From the NCBI GenBank assembly GCA_012514775.1, contig JAAYZQ010000634.1:1-20914 (forward strand): a stretch of 20,914 nucleotides of DNA, given 5' to 3'. The position numbers were made by a program, and so were the translations under genes. Numbering within the stretch: the stretch's first letter is position 1; each line of letters starts with the position of its first letter. Below the pieces are notes generated by a model. It had not been told where the DNA came from and searched no databases. It worked only from the letters and a program-made list of their open reading frames with translations. The stretch is from Anaerolineaceae bacterium (GTDB lineage Bacteria; Chloroflexota; Anaerolineae; JAAYZQ01). Positions 1 to 8,840 of this stretch are shown piece after piece.

Positions 1-523
1 CCAGGTAGCGGATGGAGCGGAGCTCGCCCAGGGTGCCGTCGTCCAGCAGCTCCTTGACCTTGACGAGGGGGGGAAACAGCCGCCGCTGGTAGTTCGCGGC
101 CAGGATCAGGCCCCGCTCCTCGGCCAGCTCGACCATCTCCCTGGCCTTGATCGCGTTTTCGGCCAGGGGTTTCTCGGAATAGACGTGGATGCCCTCTGCC
201 AGGAACTGCATGGCGATGGGATGGTGAAGGTGCGTCGGCACGGCAAGGATGGCGCCGTCGACGTGGGGGATGACCTCGCGATAGTCGGTGTCGGTTCTCT
301 GCACGCCAAACTTGCTCGCCAGGAATTCGGCCCGGGCGGCGTCGCGATCCACCAGGATCATGTTGGCCAGCACGTCCGGGCGCCGCGCGAGGGCCGGCAG
401 GTAATACTGCTCGGCAATGGCGCCGCAGCCCACGATGGCCAGGCGCGGGGCGTGTTGCCCGCGGCCGTTGTTGCCGGAAGGGATCGGGATGCCGGCCTGG
501 CCGGCGCGTCTGGTGTCCGTCAT
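1..523 (-). CDS. Gfo/Idh/MocA family oxidoreductase (3' part beyond left edge)
   Basis: The first 174 residues of an NAD(P)-dependent sugar dehydrogenase-type protein are visible; the C-terminal half lies outside the window. A Rossmann fold begins at about residue 28 with the dinucleotide loop VGCGAIA (31-37). The family motif EKPLA is at 117-121, and its lysine (118) is normally catalytic. The family oxidises or reduces pyranose rings, often in nucleotide-sugar pathways. The ATG overlaps the stop of the upstream glycosyltransferase in an ATGA junction (523-520), and GGAGGAA lies about 10 bases before it, so translation is probably coupled. About 25 residues precede the first beta strand, longer than usual, but there is no later ATG before the fold. 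As the last visible gene of the operon it probably works on a sugar of the same polysaccharide. Its substrate cannot be told from this fragment. Confidence 0.88.
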   Translation of the reverse strand, partial: MTDTRRAGQAGIPIPSGNNGRGQHAPRLAIVGCGAIAEQYYLPALARRPDVLANMILVDRDAARAEFLASKFGVQRTDTDYREVIPHVDGAILAVPTHLHHPIAMQFLAEGIHVYSEKPLAENAIKAREMVELAEERGLILAANYQRRLFPPLVKVKELLDDGTLGELRSIRYL

Positions 524-1764
524 GGGTTCGCTTCCTCCAAAGGAAAGGGTTGTGGCCGAGGCGCTGCCGGCGGTCGGAAGGACATGGCCTGCTCGTAGAC
601 CTCCAACCAGCGCTCTGCGATGGACTGCTTTAATTCGGCGATCCAGCGCCTGGCATTGTCGCCCATGCGGCGCCGCAGCTCGTCGTCCGATAGCAGGTGG
701 ATGATGCCGGCTGCCAGCTCTCGCTCGTCGCCCGGCGGCACGAGGATGCCCGTGGTACCGTCCTGTACGTACTCGGGCAGGCCTCCTACCTCGGAGGCGA
801 CGACCGGCTTGCCAAAGCCGTAAGCGTCCAGGAGGACACCGCTCGGCCCGGCCGAAATATAGGGCAGGGCCACCACGCTGGCACGTTGGTAAAAGGCGGG
901 CATCTGGTCGCCGGGCACGAAACCGCGATGGACCTCGAACCGCTCCGGCTGCTCGATCATTGCCAGGCAGCGGTCCAGGTCGCTGCCATGGGAGGCGATG
1001 AGAAACCGGGCGTCGGGAACTTCGCGGTTCACCATGGGCTGGGCGCGGACAAGGTACTCCAGACCCTTGTGCCGGCGGGCGCCGCCGAAAAAGAGGACCG
1101 TGCCCGGCTCCTCGGGCACCGGCTCGGCCGACCGGCCCGTGGGGTCTGCCCAGCGAACGGCGGTGACTCGCGGGCAGAGGGGAACATAGGCCGTGTGCTC
1201 GGGCGGGATGCCATAGGCCTTCTGAATGTAGGGCACCATGCTCTGCAAGGTCACCACCAGCATGTCGGCGCCGCGGGCCATCAGGCGGTTGATGGCCATG
1301 TCCAGCCAGGGCGGCCGGGTTTCGCCCACGTTGGGCTTGGGCTGGGCATAGGTGGTCACCACCGGCAAGTCGCGGACAAGGTTGGCCAGGACGGCCAGCC
1401 AAAACTCCGTGGGCCCGATGCTGATGTGCACCAGGGTTACCCCGTCGGCGCGCATGGTACCGATGGCGCGGCGCATGACGCCCAGCGAGCGCGGGTCCCG
1501 CAGGCGCGGGTAGTGAATCAGGCGGATCCGGCACTCCCGGGGGACGAGGTTGCGCTGGTAGAAGCGTTCCGCAACCTCTCCTTCGGCCTGGGGCTCCGTA
1601 CCCTCCCCCGTCGGGACCGCAACCAGCCGGGCCGCCCTGGCGAAAGAGAGGTAGAGGGAGACCTTCACGCCTGCTTCGTGCAGCACATTGGCGAGGTCCA
1701 GCATCGATTCGATGTCGGCCGCAGCGACGAGGCCGACGTGCAGGTTGGCCATTTCCTTCGTCAT
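520..1764 (-). CDS. GT4-type glycosyltransferase
   Basis: A 414-residue GT-B fold glycosyltransferase. The N-terminal acceptor domain starts with MANLHVGLVAAADIESM. The C-terminal glycosyltransferase group 1 domain spans roughly residues 225-395. It contains the strand VLFFGGARRHKGLEYLV, the segment PYISAGPSGVLLDAYGFGKP, which fits the donor-phosphate-binding region of GT4 enzymes, and VVASEVGGLPEYV. It should move a sugar from a nucleotide donor to the growing lipid-linked repeat unit on the cytoplasmic face. The start ATG overlaps the previous stop by four bases (ATGA, 1764-1761) and has GAGG about 8 bases upstream. Another in-frame ATG (1752) starts at MANLHV and cannot be excluded. Linkage and sugar are unknown. 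Confidence 0.9.
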   Translation of the reverse strand: MTKEMANLHVGLVAAADIESMLDLANVLHEAGVKVSLYLSFARAARLVAVPTGEGTEPQAEGEVAERFYQRNLVPRECRIRLIHYPRLRDPRSLGVMRRAIGTMRADGVTLVHISIGPTEFWLAVLANLVRDLPVVTTYAQPKPNVGETRPPWLDMAINRLMARGADMLVVTLQSMVPYIQKAYGIPPEHTAYVPLCPRVTAVRWADPTGRSAEPVPEEPGTVLFFGGARRHKGLEYLVRAQPMVNREVPDARFLIASHGSDLDRCLAMIEQPERFEVHRGFVPGDQMPAFYQRASVVALPYISAGPSGVLLDAYGFGKPVVASEVGGLPEYVQDGTTGILVPPGDERELAAGIIHLLSDDELRRRMGDNARRWIAELKQSIAERWLEVYEQAMSFRPPAAPRPQPFPLEEANP

Positions 1765-2984
1765 CGTCCGTTCCTCAAGCCAATGATCTCGTGCAGATCG
1801 GAGAATACCAGGTTCCAGTCGTACGGCCTCGCGAACTCGATGCCCCGGGCCCCGTACTCTGCCAGGGCGCGCTCGTCGCGGAACATCTCCAGGACGGCCC
1901 CGGCAAATGCCTCGGCCTCAAAGTCCACTGCGCGGCCGGCGCCGGCCTGGAGGATGATCCTCTCTGTCTCGCCGACGCGAGTGCCCACGACGGCCAGCCC
2001 GGCGGCCATGTATTCCACCACCTTCAGGTGGAAGGCGTACTTCATCTGGTCCGTCGGCCAGAAGAGAGCGACGCCAATATCCGCCTCGGCCAGGAACTCC
2101 GGGAGCTCCTCGTAGGGCCGGTATCCCAGGAAACAGATACTGTCGCCCAGGCCCAGCCGGTCCGCCTGCTTCCGGAGGGCGTGGCCGTACTCGTTCTGGT
2201 TCGGGCCGATGATCAGGAACCGAGCCGCGGGGATCTCGGCCCGCACCTGGGCAAACCCCTCCAGCGAGACGTCCAGCCCTGCCCATTCCTCAATGGACCC
2301 GGTATAGATCAGCGTGGGCGGATGCGGCTTTTTTTCCTGGGCCCGGGCAAAGACCTGGTAGTTGACCCCGTTGGGCACCACGAATGTCTCCCTGGCTCCC
2401 TGCTCCTGCCGCAACTCGGCGAGGAGGCTGCCAACCGAGATGACCCTGTCGGCGATGGACACCGAGAAGCGCTCGCGCCAGGCCATGGGCAGGCGCCAAT
2501 AGAGCGGCCGATCAAAGCCGGCGAAATAATCCCAATCGTCGTACACCAGGCTGTCGACGATGCCCCGCTTCTTGAGCATCCAGGCCAGGATGGCGTTGTC
2601 GGGATTGCCAAAAATGCCCACGTCATAGTGGCGCCGGGCCAGCTCCCCCAGGTGAAAGTAGGCCCACACGTCCTGCAGCAGCGGATCCATGCGGTTGGGC
2701 AGCTTGTGAACCTGGAACTCGGTGCCCACCCCGGTGTCGGTCACGTTCACCGGCTCGGCTGTGTAGGCGCGGATTCCCCGCCGCAGCTTGGAAAGGGGGC
2801 TGGCCGGGTAGGGCCCGGCATAGAACGGCCGCAGCGACACGACGTCGACCCGCCTGGCATGCTGTTCCAGGAAGCGGATAAAGTGATGGGCGCGGTGGTT
2901 TGGAGACCGAACCAGGTCCGACCCGCCGATGTATAGGACGTCTTTGCCGTGGTTGTCGTCCCTGTACGTGCCGTTACGGGCCAT
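1761..2984 (-). CDS. GT4-type glycosyltransferase
   Basis: A 407-residue GT-B glycosyltransferase. The N-terminal half has VLYIGGSDLVRSPNHRAHHF and, after it, YDDWDYFAGFDRP. The C-terminal group 1 domain has VVPNGVNYQVF, LIYTGSIEEWAGLD, FLGYRPYEELPEFLAEADIG and the donor-site segment HLKVVEYMAAGLAVVGTRVG. It probably adds one sugar of the repeat unit at the inner membrane face. I chose the ATG at 2984, which has GGGAGAGG just upstream and overlaps the preceding GT2 gene by 11 bases. An in-frame GTG at 3020 would add 12 residues of low-complexity sequence and lacks this support. The downstream GT4 gene begins inside its stop codon. The donor sugar cannot be assigned. Confidence 0.9.
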   Translation of the reverse strand: MARNGTYRDDNHGKDVLYIGGSDLVRSPNHRAHHFIRFLEQHARRVDVVSLRPFYAGPYPASPLSKLRRGIRAYTAEPVNVTDTGVGTEFQVHKLPNRMDPLLQDVWAYFHLGELARRHYDVGIFGNPDNAILAWMLKKRGIVDSLVYDDWDYFAGFDRPLYWRLPMAWRERFSVSIADRVISVGSLLAELRQEQGARETFVVPNGVNYQVFARAQEKKPHPPTLIYTGSIEEWAGLDVSLEGFAQVRAEIPAARFLIIGPNQNEYGHALRKQADRLGLGDSICFLGYRPYEELPEFLAEADIGVALFWPTDQMKYAFHLKVVEYMAAGLAVVGTRVGETERIILQAGAGRAVDFEAEAFAGAVLEMFRDERALAEYGARGIEFARPYDWNLVFSDLHEIIGLRNGR

Positions 2985-3960
2985 AGGCCTCTCCCTGCAA
3001 GGCCCCCGACGCGGCCCCACCGGCTCGGCTCGCTGCCCCCGGCGACACGGCGTCGCGGTTCTTCCACCACCACCACATGCCCGAGGCCAGGTCTCGAAGG
3101 CGGGCGATGGGGTGCTTGAAGAAGCCGTGCTTCACGTAGCGGGCGGCGTCCACGGCCTGGGTCCGTAGCGACCAGAGGAGATAGCGCCGCAGGTGGGCCG
3201 GGGAGGCGTTGCGCGCCACAAAGATGACCTGGTTTCGCGTCAGGAAATAGTGGCGCTCGGGGCTCAGGGTGGTGCTGCCACCGCCGATGTTGCCCTTGTG
3301 CCAGATCTTGGCCTTGGGCGCGTAGACGATGCGAAAGCCGGCCCGGCGCACACGGGCACACCAGTCGGTCTCCTCGAAATAGAGGAAAAAGTTGGGATCG
3401 TAGCCCCCTACCCGCTCGTAAACCGCGCGGCGCACCAGCAGGTAAACGTCGTCGACGAAATCATAGTCGGTGACGGTGTCGTACTGGCCGCGGTCCACCT
3501 CGCCGCCGCCGACGTGGTTGCCCGCCAGGATCATGGGATCGTTGAACCGGCCGGCGGTCTGGAGCGTGTCGGGCTCGTTGTGCCAGTAGACCTTGCCCGA
3601 CACGAACCCGATGGATTCGTCCTCCTCCGCCACCCGGACCAATTCCGTGAGGGCCTGGGGGTCGATGACCGTGTCGTTGTTGAGGATCAGAAAATAATCG
3701 CCGCCGCGTTCGTAGGCAAACTGCAGCCCGGAGTTAAAGCCATCTGCGTATCCCAGGTTTTCGCCGTTCTCGACGATGCTCACGCCTGGAAACGCCTGGC
3801 GAATGGCCGCCACCGAGCCGTCGGTCGAGCCGTTGTCCACCACGACGATGTCATAGTTGGGATAGCCGAGCCCCTGCAGCGAGGCGAGACAGGCAAGGGT
3901 GTCCTCCCTGCCGTTCCAGTTGAGGGTGATGGCCCAGACTTTGGGGAAACGGGCATTCAC
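2974..3960 (-). CDS. GT2 family glycosyltransferase
   Basis: A 328-residue GT-A fold, GT2 family enzyme, similar in layout to rhamnosyltransferases of the WcaA/RfbN kind. Residues 8-30 hold VWAITLNWNGREDTLACL, followed by IVVVDNGSTDGSV (uridine binding). The metal-site motif is LILNNDTVI at about residue 95. FLYFEETDWCARVRRAGF near residue 195 has the ED/ETDW region that carries the general base in this family. No clear transmembrane segment is present, so it is probably a soluble or peripheral enzyme. The start is a GTG (3960) with GGAGGA 6-7 bases upstream; an overlapping ATG at 3956 is out of frame. It lies 13 bases after the flippase stop and overlaps the next GT4 gene. The acceptor and sugar are unknown. 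Confidence 0.92.
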   Translation of the reverse strand: MNARFPKVWAITLNWNGREDTLACLASLQGLGYPNYDIVVVDNGSTDGSVAAIRQAFPGVSIVENGENLGYADGFNSGLQFAYERGGDYFLILNNDTVIDPQALTELVRVAEEDESIGFVSGKVYWHNEPDTLQTAGRFNDPMILAGNHVGGGEVDRGQYDTVTDYDFVDDVYLLVRRAVYERVGGYDPNFFLYFEETDWCARVRRAGFRIVYAPKAKIWHKGNIGGGSTTLSPERHYFLTRNQVIFVARNASPAHLRRYLLWSLRTQAVDAARYVKHGFFKHPIARLRDLASGMWWWWKNRDAVSPGAASRAGGAASGALQGEAYGP

Positions 3961-3973
3961 GATGCGTCCTCCA

Positions 3974-5410
3974 TCAGTGTAGTTTCAGCGCCTGCTTGAG
4001 CAGCGAGACGTCCTCACGCGAGAGGACGCCCAGCAGCGCCAGGGCCGCGGCATAGATGGCCGGGGCAATGAGCAGCACGATGGCGAAAAAGTTCACCCCG
4101 AGCTGCAACGCGGAATAGACCGCCACTGCCATGAGCAGCGCGGCGACGGTTGCCGCCAGGATGCGCTTCCAGGGCAACGCCAGCCCCAGGACTCTGTGGC
4201 AGTAGATGGAATAGAAAAAGAAACCGACTGCCGTGGGCGCCACGACGGCAATGGCCGCCCCGATGATCCCCATGAGGGGGACCAGGGTAAAGCCCAGCAG
4301 GGCGTACAGGCCGGCAAAAAGGCCTTCCGACACCATAAAGAACTTTTCCCTGCCCGTGGCAATCAGCAGGTTGCCGTTGACGTGGCCCACGAAGCCAAAG
4401 ATGGGCTGCCAGGCCAGGATCTGGAGGACCGGCACCGATTCCTCGAACCCTTCGCCAAAGACCAGCGGAATGAGCCGGCCGGCCGTCAGGAACGTGCCCA
4501 CGGAGACTGCCAACCCCAGGATCAACAGGTAGGTGAACGACTTCTGGTAGGTGGTCTGGAGGGCGCCCGCTGACCGCTGGGAGTAGCGCGAGAAGACGGG
4601 AAAGACCGCCCGCATAAAGACGGCCGGGATGAGCATGGCCATGCCGATGAGTGTGCTGGGCGACGCGAACCAGCCCACGTTCTCGATGGTGCTGGTGGCC
4701 GACAGGATGAGCGTGTTGAGCTGCGAGTGGGCCAGGGGATAGACCGACACCACGGCAAAGGGCAAGGCCATGATGAGCAACCTCCTGGCCAGCCCCAGGT
4801 CCACCTGAAACCGGAAGGGAAGCCCGCGGCGCCGCAGCAGCGCAAAGGTCAGAACCATCTCCACTATATTGGCCAGGGCGGTGACGCCGACGATGACGAT
4901 GAGACTGTATTGCAGCGCAATGGCCAGCAGGCTCAAACCGATATTGACCAGGTCCCGCACCACGCGGATCAGGAGGTTGTACTCCATGACCTCGAAGGCC
5001 TGATAGACGGCCAGGCCAACGTCGGTGAAGGCCTTGACCACGAAGGCAAAGCCATAGATGTAGGTGATGATCGCCAGCTCGGCCGGGTAGCCAAAGGCTT
5101 GCACCAGTCCCCAGAGCCCCAGGGTAAAGAGGATCGACAGGAACAGTCGCAAGAAGGCGACGTTGCTGACGTAGGAGGCCGCTTTTGTCCTTGCCCCGGC
5201 GACGTCCCGGACCATGAGTTGCTCGAAGCCAAAGGTGACCAGCACGTAAAGGATCGTCACCAGGGCCTGGGCCGTCGAGATCTTGCCCATCCCCTCGGCC
5301 TGGATGTAGCGCACCAGGACGGCAAAGTAGACGACCCGCAGCACCTGGGAGATGCCCTCGGCCACGAGAAGAGACGTTGTGTTTTTGGCGATGGTCCTAA
5401 CGTTGCTCAT
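3974..5410 (-). CDS. Wzx-type polysaccharide flippase (MOP superfamily)
   Basis: A 478-residue integral membrane protein with about 12-14 hydrophobic segments spread along its length, the usual size for oligosaccharide flippases. It begins MSNVRTIAKNTTSLLVAEGI, the typical N-terminus of RfbX/Wzx-like proteins (polysaccharide synthesis family within MATE/MOP). It should move undecaprenyl-diphosphate-linked repeat units across the membrane, feeding the polymerase encoded three genes earlier. The open frame extends 62 codons further upstream, but that stretch is a shadow of the acyltransferase gene. The ATG at 5410 matches the family start and overlaps the acyltransferase end by 14 bases. Substrate cannot be read from sequence. 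Other MOP transporters are unlikely in this operon. Confidence 0.93.
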   Translation of the reverse strand: MSNVRTIAKNTTSLLVAEGISQVLRVVYFAVLVRYIQAEGMGKISTAQALVTILYVLVTFGFEQLMVRDVAGARTKAASYVSNVAFLRLFLSILFTLGLWGLVQAFGYPAELAIITYIYGFAFVVKAFTDVGLAVYQAFEVMEYNLLIRVVRDLVNIGLSLLAIALQYSLIVIVGVTALANIVEMVLTFALLRRRGLPFRFQVDLGLARRLLIMALPFAVVSVYPLAHSQLNTLILSATSTIENVGWFASPSTLIGMAMLIPAVFMRAVFPVFSRYSQRSAGALQTTYQKSFTYLLILGLAVSVGTFLTAGRLIPLVFGEGFEESVPVLQILAWQPIFGFVGHVNGNLLIATGREKFFMVSEGLFAGLYALLGFTLVPLMGIIGAAIAVVAPTAVGFFFYSIYCHRVLGLALPWKRILAATVAALLMAVAVYSALQLGVNFFAIVLLIAPAIYAAALALLGVLSREDVSLLKQALKLH

Positions 5411-6041
5411 CCTGTTCGATCCCGCCGAAAGATTGTCTGTCCCTGTCCAGCGTCTTGAGCACCCGCGCCGGAACGCCGGCCACCACGGTATAGGCCGGCA
5501 CGTCGCCGACGACCACGGCGCCGGCAGCCACGACTGCACACTCGCCCACGGTGATCCCGTGCAGCAGGGTGCAGCCGGCACCCAGGTAGGCGCCACGCCG
5601 GATGCGCACCGGGGCTTCTCTGGGGGCCAGGCTGCCCGCCCCCAGGGGGCTGTGGCCGACGTCCAGGTGGGTGAGGATTGTGACCCTCATGGAGATGGTC
5701 ACGCGGTCCTCGATCTCGATGGGCTGCCGTAGATCGAGGAACACGTCCTTGCCCACGTGGCACTGCTCTCCGACACGCAGGTGCGCATAGCTCTTCAGCG
5801 CGTTGTGCACGATGAGGGGCGCGTGCAAATTCGAGCCCTGGCCGATGCGGGCGCCAAAGCGCCGCAGCAGCCAGGTTGCCTGCTCGGGCCTGCACTGCAG
5901 CAGCAGGTTATCGATGCCCTCGATGCCCCACAGGCGGTAGGCGAGCATCGCGCGCCATTGGAAAGCCGCGCCCGATGCGTTCACGAGGGCCCGCCTGCCT
6001 TGGGATCCTCCCCAGCGGACCAGCCGCTTTGGCATGTGCAT
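5397..6041 (-). CDS. Hexapeptide-repeat acyltransferase (LbH fold)
   Basis: A 214-residue left-handed beta-helix transferase. From about residue 75 the imperfect hexapeptide repeats run through IGQGSNLHAPLIVHN, LRVGEQCHVGKDVFLDL, IEIEDRVTISMRVTILTHLD and LGAGCTLLHGITVGECAVVAAGAVVVGDVPA (in parts), ending VAGVPARVLKTL. THLDVG contains a histidine placed like the catalytic base of this family. It probably O- or N-acetylates a sugar. The frame is open far upstream, but that part overlaps the aminotransferase gene in another frame. I start at the first of two ATGs (MHM, 6041), with GGAGAAG about 10 bases upstream. It follows the aminotransferase by 38 bases, so the pair could make a second acetamido sugar, but this is inference. 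Confidence 0.87.
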   Translation of the reverse strand: MHMPKRLVRWGGSQGRRALVNASGAAFQWRAMLAYRLWGIEGIDNLLLQCRPEQATWLLRRFGARIGQGSNLHAPLIVHNALKSYAHLRVGEQCHVGKDVFLDLRQPIEIEDRVTISMRVTILTHLDVGHSPLGAGSLAPREAPVRIRRGAYLGAGCTLLHGITVGECAVVAAGAVVVGDVPAYTVVAGVPARVLKTLDRDRQSFGGIEQDEQR

Positions 6042-6079
6042 CAGGCTCAACTTCTCCGGCGCGGGTTGCGCCTTGGTCG

Positions 6080-7264
6080 CTAGCTTTTGCTGCAAAAGCC
6101 CCGTACCCCCCGCACGACGCGTTCCACGTCCCAGTCGGTCATGCCCGGGTAGAGCGGCAGCGTGACCAGCCTCTGCCAGACCCTCTCGGTGACCGGCACA
6201 TCGGCCCGAAAGCCGCGGTACATGCTGTATAGGTGGTTTGGCATGTAGTGAACGCCTGTCGAGATGTTGCGGTCGCGCAGGTAGGCGATGAGCTGATCGC
6301 GCCGGTCCAGCTTGATGACATAGTTGTGGAAGGCGCTCTGGGCATAGCTCTTTTCCACCGGGGTCTCCAGGCACTCCAGGTCGGCGAATCGCTCGTTGTA
6401 GTAGGCCACGATCTCTCCCCGGCGAGCATTGGCGCGGTCCAGCTTTTCCAGTTGCACCAGGCCGATGGCTGCCGTGATGTCGTTCATGTGATACTTCCAG
6501 CCCAGCTCCTGGACGGTATAGTACCACGAATACTTCTGGTCGATCTCGGAGCGGTCCCAGGTGTCCTTGTCGATGCCCACCCAGCGGAGCCGCCGGAGCC
6601 GCGCATCGTACTCCGGGTCCGAAAAGGTCAGCATTCCCCCGTCGCCCGTGGCCAGGTTCTTGACGGCGTGAAAGCTAAAGGAGCCGAGGTTTCCCAGGGA
6701 TCCCAGCTTGCGCCCCTTGTAGGTGCCGCCAGCGCCGTGGGCCACGTCCTCCAGAACCGGGATGCCCCGCTCCTCCGCCAGGTCCAGGATTGTGTCCATG
6801 TCGCAGGCGTGGCCGCCATAGTGCACTACGATGATGGCCCGGGTGCGGTCCGTGAGGTTGGCCTCGATGGACCTGGGATCGATGTTCAGGGTGTCGGGCT
6901 CGATGTCGGCAAAGACCGGCTCGGCGTTGTTGTAGAGGACGGCGTGGTTCGTCGAGACAAAGGTCATGGGAGTCGTGATGACCTCGCCCCCAGAGACGTT
7001 CAGAACTGCGAGCCCCAGGTGAAGGGCGGCAGTCGCCGAGTTCAGGGCGACGGCGTAAGGAACCCCAACGTAGCGGGCAAAACGCTCTTCGAACTGGGTC
7101 GTCTTGGGACCCAGGCCGATCCACGCGCTGTCAAAGACCTCTTCGACGGCTTTCAGCTCTTCCTTGTCATACCACGGCCGAAAGACCGGGATCAATGGTT
7201 CTTCCCGGCTTTTGTCCGTCCCAATTGTGTCCATGGCAGTAGTGGCATGTATTCGAGTGCTCAC
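6080..7264 (-). CDS. DegT/DnrJ/EryC1/StrS sugar aminotransferase
   Basis: A 394-residue PLP-dependent aminotransferase of fold type I. Markers include IPVFRPWYDKEELKAVEEVF, NSATAALHLGL (phosphate cup), PMTFVSTNHAVL, VHYGGHACDMD, VLEDVAHGAGGTYKGRKLG and the Schiff-base lysine at 202 in FSFHAVKNLATGDGG. It should transfer an amino group from glutamate to a keto-sugar nucleotide. The GTG start forms a GTGA overlap with the stop of the ligase/polymerase gene and has AAAGGAG 7 bases upstream; that site is itself part of a dispersed repeat. An ATG at 7234 has no ribosome site. It differs clearly from the second DegT protein in this operon, so two amino sugars may be made. The exact keto-sugar is unknown. 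Confidence 0.93.
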   Translation of the reverse strand: MSTRIHATTAMDTIGTDKSREEPLIPVFRPWYDKEELKAVEEVFDSAWIGLGPKTTQFEERFARYVGVPYAVALNSATAALHLGLAVLNVSGGEVITTPMTFVSTNHAVLYNNAEPVFADIEPDTLNIDPRSIEANLTDRTRAIIVVHYGGHACDMDTILDLAEERGIPVLEDVAHGAGGTYKGRKLGSLGNLGSFSFHAVKNLATGDGGMLTFSDPEYDARLRRLRWVGIDKDTWDRSEIDQKYSWYYTVQELGWKYHMNDITAAIGLVQLEKLDRANARRGEIVAYYNERFADLECLETPVEKSYAQSAFHNYVIKLDRRDQLIAYLRDRNISTGVHYMPNHLYSMYRGFRADVPVTERVWQRLVTLPLYPGMTDWDVERVVRGVRGFCSKS

Positions 7265-8817
7265 GTAGATTCTCCTTTCACTACGTTCAAGACTTCGCCT
7301 TCCGAGTATTCTTGATCAGGGCCCCCGTCCAGCAACAGGATGGAGGTGGTCAGTCCCAGGGTCACGCCCATAATCGCCAGGCTGCCTGGCTGTAGAAACG
7401 AGGGCGCCACAAAATTGGCCATCAAGAGGCCCACGTACGCCACCAGGGATCCCAGGGCGACGCCGCGCAAGAGTGGGTGCGAGACGCGTTTCCAGCCTCG
7501 GAGGCCCTGGCGCAGGAACGCGGCCGAGAACCAGAGAAACGAAACCAGGCCGGCGATGCCGGTTTTCAGCCAGATGCCCAGGTAGGCATTGTGGATAAAG
7601 TGACGCAGGGTGATGGGCTCTCCCTCATAAACGGCCGGCCGGTAGGGGTTGTAGAGCCCCGTGCCCAGGATCGGATTCTCCTGCAACCTCTGAAACGCGA
7701 ATTGCATCTCTTCCCACCGGGAAAAGAGGTTCTCCTCTCGCGTCAGGATTTCGCTGGAGAACATGCGCTCCAGCCTCCCAACATAGGCCGCGGCGTACTG
7801 GGTGATGAGGGTGGACGTGTCGAACACCAGGGCCAGGAACACCAGCACCACCGCCAGCGACACGGTCAGCCGCAGAAGCATCTGGATCAGGTTGCGGCGC
7901 TGCTCGCTGCCCAGCAACAAGGCCAGCAGGCCAAAGCTGACGGTGCCGGCGATGAGCAAGTTGCGGGCCAGGGTAGAGAACAGGGCAGTGGCCAGCAAGA
8001 GCATGATGGCCCATTGCAGCCACCCCCAGTCGTGAACGCCGCGCGTGGCTCCCCGCCGGCCGCTGCGCGTGGCCACGTAGCCGGCGAGCATCAACAGGCC
8101 AACGTACACCGCCGAAAACCCGGGGTGAAAGATGCGCACGACGCCTTCCACGTCCAGGGTCCAGTCGTCGGCCAGGATGCCGGGCTGTATCGTGGACTGC
8201 AGGAGCATCGAGACGGCCATAAGGACCGCGACGCCCATGACACCTATCGACAGCCGCACCAATTGGCGGCGCGTCCGCACCAGGGTGGTGATGGGGAAGA
8301 AGGCCAGGTAGTAGGCGAGGGTGCGCGCCTCGTAGGTGGCGTAACGAAAGTTTACCCCGAAGAGGAACACGGCCGTTGCCAGGCCGCCCAGCACCGCGAG
8401 GTAGAACAGAGCCATAGGCAGGTCCAGGCGGCTTCTTCTGAACGGAAAGTCCTTTTCCATGATGACCCGCAGGGCGGTCACGAACAACAGCCAGAACAGC
8501 AGCAGGTCGGACACCTGGAAGCGGCCCACGAACAGGTCCACAAAGATGTTGAACCGGCCTGGGATCAGTTGCGAGGCCAGGGCCAGCATCAGCACGACGA
8601 GCGCTTCGGGATAGCGGAATACCAGGAGGGCCACCAGGATCCCGACGACGCCCATGAGGACGAGCACCGGGCCCGTGAGCAGGACGGCCACGCCCAGGAG
8701 GGCTCCCGCCACCAGTGCGGCGACAACAGCCCCCACGGTCCACGGCCACGCCGCCGAGGAAAAAACGGGCAAGACGCTGGAATCCTGGGCCGCACGCCCG
8801 ACGATTCGGCTCAACAT
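7261..8817 (-). CDS. O-antigen ligase/polymerase family membrane protein (Wzy/WaaL type)
   Basis: A 518-residue protein with about a dozen hydrophobic segments. A large loop near residues 340-400 contains the Wzy_C-like signature NPILGTGLYNPYRP, then RHFIHNAYLGIWLKTGIAGL. The histidine-asparagine and following glycine-rich segment are typical of the O-antigen ligase/polymerase domain. In this operon it most probably polymerises flipped repeat units on the outer membrane face; a ligase role is the alternative. The ATG at 8817 lies 23 bases after the BY-kinase stop, with a weak AAAGAG site. Its last residues, EGEVLNVVKGEST, are encoded by a diverged copy of the repeat that is tandemly arrayed in the preceding gene, so the tail looks like a late addition. 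Confidence 0.9.
   Translation of the reverse strand: MLSRIVGRAAQDSSVLPVFSSAAWPWTVGAVVAALVAGALLGVAVLLTGPVLVLMGVVGILVALLVFRYPEALVVLMLALASQLIPGRFNIFVDLFVGRFQVSDLLLFWLLFVTALRVIMEKDFPFRRSRLDLPMALFYLAVLGGLATAVFLFGVNFRYATYEARTLAYYLAFFPITTLVRTRRQLVRLSIGVMGVAVLMAVSMLLQSTIQPGILADDWTLDVEGVVRIFHPGFSAVYVGLLMLAGYVATRSGRRGATRGVHDWGWLQWAIMLLLATALFSTLARNLLIAGTVSFGLLALLLGSEQRRNLIQMLLRLTVSLAVVLVFLALVFDTSTLITQYAAAYVGRLERMFSSEILTREENLFSRWEEMQFAFQRLQENPILGTGLYNPYRPAVYEGEPITLRHFIHNAYLGIWLKTGIAGLVSFLWFSAAFLRQGLRGWKRVSHPLLRGVALGSLVAYVGLLMANFVAPSFLQPGSLAIMGVTLGLTTSILLLDGGPDQEYSEGEVLNVVKGEST
7274..7297 (-). repeat. Diverged single copy of the 24-bp repeat, at the ligase 3' end
   Basis: On the minus strand it reads GTCTTGAACGTAGTGAAAGG, against GTCTTGAACGAAGTGAAAGG in the array inside the BY-kinase gene: one mismatch in 20 bases, with less similarity in the remaining four. 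It encodes VLNVVKG at the end of the ligase. Its last bases, AAAGG, form most of the ribosome binding site of the next gene. Confidence 0.7.
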
Positions 8818-8840
8818 GGCTCTTTCTGACCCCTGTCCAC

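Noticed and set aside
697..2115. Long open frame of 472 codons on the plus strand
   Set aside because: It lies antisense to two glycosyltransferase genes with clear domains, its composition is typical of a GC-rich reverse frame, and it has no recognisable motif.
5411..5596. Upstream extension of the flippase frame by 62 codons
   Set aside because: The extension is arginine-, proline- and tryptophan-rich and overlaps the well-supported acyltransferase in another frame.
6083..6099. Perfect palindrome GCTTTTGC-T-GCAAAAGC at the end of the aminotransferase
   Set aside because: Its bases encode the last codons (GFCSKS and stop), and a one-base loop cannot form that hairpin fully; probably chance.
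7477..8829. Open frame of 450 codons on the plus strand, rich in Gln, His and Gly
   Set aside because: It is the reverse shadow of the hydrophobic ligase/polymerase gene; such Q/H-rich frames arise opposite membrane proteins in GC-rich DNA.
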